Assembly (NCBI RefSeq): GCF_014655595.1
Contig: NZ_BNBL01000014.1
Location: forward strand, 62,001-126,000
Length of the DNA: 64,000 nucleotides
Source of the DNA: Streptomyces griseocarneus
GTDB taxonomy: Bacteria; Actinomycetota; Actinomycetes; Streptomycetales; Streptomycetaceae
Direction of reading: 5' to 3'
Under the pieces are notes generated by a model, which saw nothing but the letters and a program-made list of their open reading frames with translations, did not search any database and had not been told where the DNA came from. Below are positions 63,713-64,000 of the stretch, piece by piece (position 1 is the first letter of the stretch; the number at the start of each line of letters is the position of its first letter). The position numbers were made by a program, and so were the translations under genes.

Positions 63713-64000
63713 TCAGCCGACCGGCCGGAACCCGCCCGTGCCGGCCGCCGGGCCCCGCGGGTCCGCGCCGGCCTGCGGAGCGCCCGCCACCACCAGCTCC
63801 GGCAGCCGTTCGGCGATCTCCGCACGGGCCGCGGCGGGCAGGCCCGCGTCCGTCACCAGCGCGTCGACCTCCTCCAGCGTGGCGAACGAGCTCAGCCCGA
63901 CCGTGCCCCACTTGGTGTGGTCCGCGAGCGCCACCACCCGCCGGGCGGAGCGCACGAAGTGCCGGTTCGTCTCGGCCTCGGCGAGGTTGGGCGTCGACAA
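63713..64000 (-). CDS. DeoR/GlpR family regulator, C-terminal part (5' end outside window)
   Basis: The C-terminal 95 residues or so of a DeoR-type repressor: TPNLAEAETNRHFVRSARRVVALADHTKWG is the conserved effector-binding sensor motif, followed by VDALVTDAGLPAAARAEI. The HTH lies beyond base 64000. Convergent with the cysteine-synthase-like gene. The regulated sugar system is not visible. Confidence 0.88.
   Translation of the reverse strand: MSTPNLAEAETNRHFVRSARRVVALADHTKWGTVGLSSFATLEEVDALVTDAGLPAAARAEIAERLPELVVAGAPQAGADPRGPAAGTGGFRPVG

Noticed and set aside
1..64000. tRNA, rRNA, riboswitch or other structured RNA genes.
   Set aside because: No cloverleaf, rRNA core motif or recognised riboswitch consensus was found by eye. 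The only strong RNA structures seen are terminators and the two intergenic repeats. A covariance-model scan would be needed to exclude small RNAs.

Overview
The window is chromosomal DNA from a high-GC actinomycete, almost certainly a Streptomyces. The evidence is the third-position GC bias, the many GTG starts, GTGA/ATGA translational coupling, and lineage-typical families (DUF6421, DUF6986, DUF5134, paired ROK/MFS genes, RsbW-like ATPases, HTH-TPR regulators). No rRNA, tRNA or CRISPR array was seen.

Layout. 0-5.3 kb: the 3' end of a methylmalonyl-CoA mutase gene with its chaperone meaB, two overlapping ATP-grasp ligases, a GH25 lysozyme and a HAD hydrolase. 5.4-16.0 kb: a compact divergent gene set that looks like a small biosynthetic cluster without PKS or NRPS. 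The leftward arm is an amino-acid dehydrogenase-like protein, an FAD amine oxidase, an acyl-CoA/AMP ligase and a secreted gamma-glutamyltransferase. The rightward arm is an extended SDR, a glutamine-synthetase-like ligase, an alpha-oxoamine synthase and a small beta-rich protein. The two arms share a 13-bp palindromic promoter motif. 16-18 kb: pirin and two small exported proteins.

18.2-35.7 kb is an accessory island. It starts with an 11-kb exported YD-repeat/LamG polymorphic toxin that has a HINT pre-toxin domain, a PD-(D/E)xK-like nuclease tip and an overlapping immunity gene. Downstream lie a decayed HTH-TPR regulator/flavoprotein pair, two displaced toxin tips of another family (His...N-C motif, papain/LRAT-like) with their own small downstream genes, and a further unknown pair. 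An 18-bp direct repeat derived from the etfA 3' end brackets the orphan-tip segment (31985-35706). Every frameshift I could identify in the window lies in this island, mostly in G or C runs.

35.7-64 kb is ordinary chromosome: etfBA, thioredoxin, plsC, a DUF6421-SDR-threonine aldolase operon, a polar amino-acid ABC importer, GNAT and VOC proteins, an M56 metalloprotease, a TetR/oxidoreductase pair, DUF6986, a LacI/ROK kinase pair with a palindromic operator, a TmrB-like/Nudix fusion, an M20 dipeptidase, a geranylgeranyl-reductase family protein, DUF2797, an MFS/ROK pair, an RsbW-like ATPase, a cysteine-synthase-like PLP enzyme and a truncated DeoR regulator. Two of the convergent gene ends here carry copies of the same 127-142-bp palindromic repeat.
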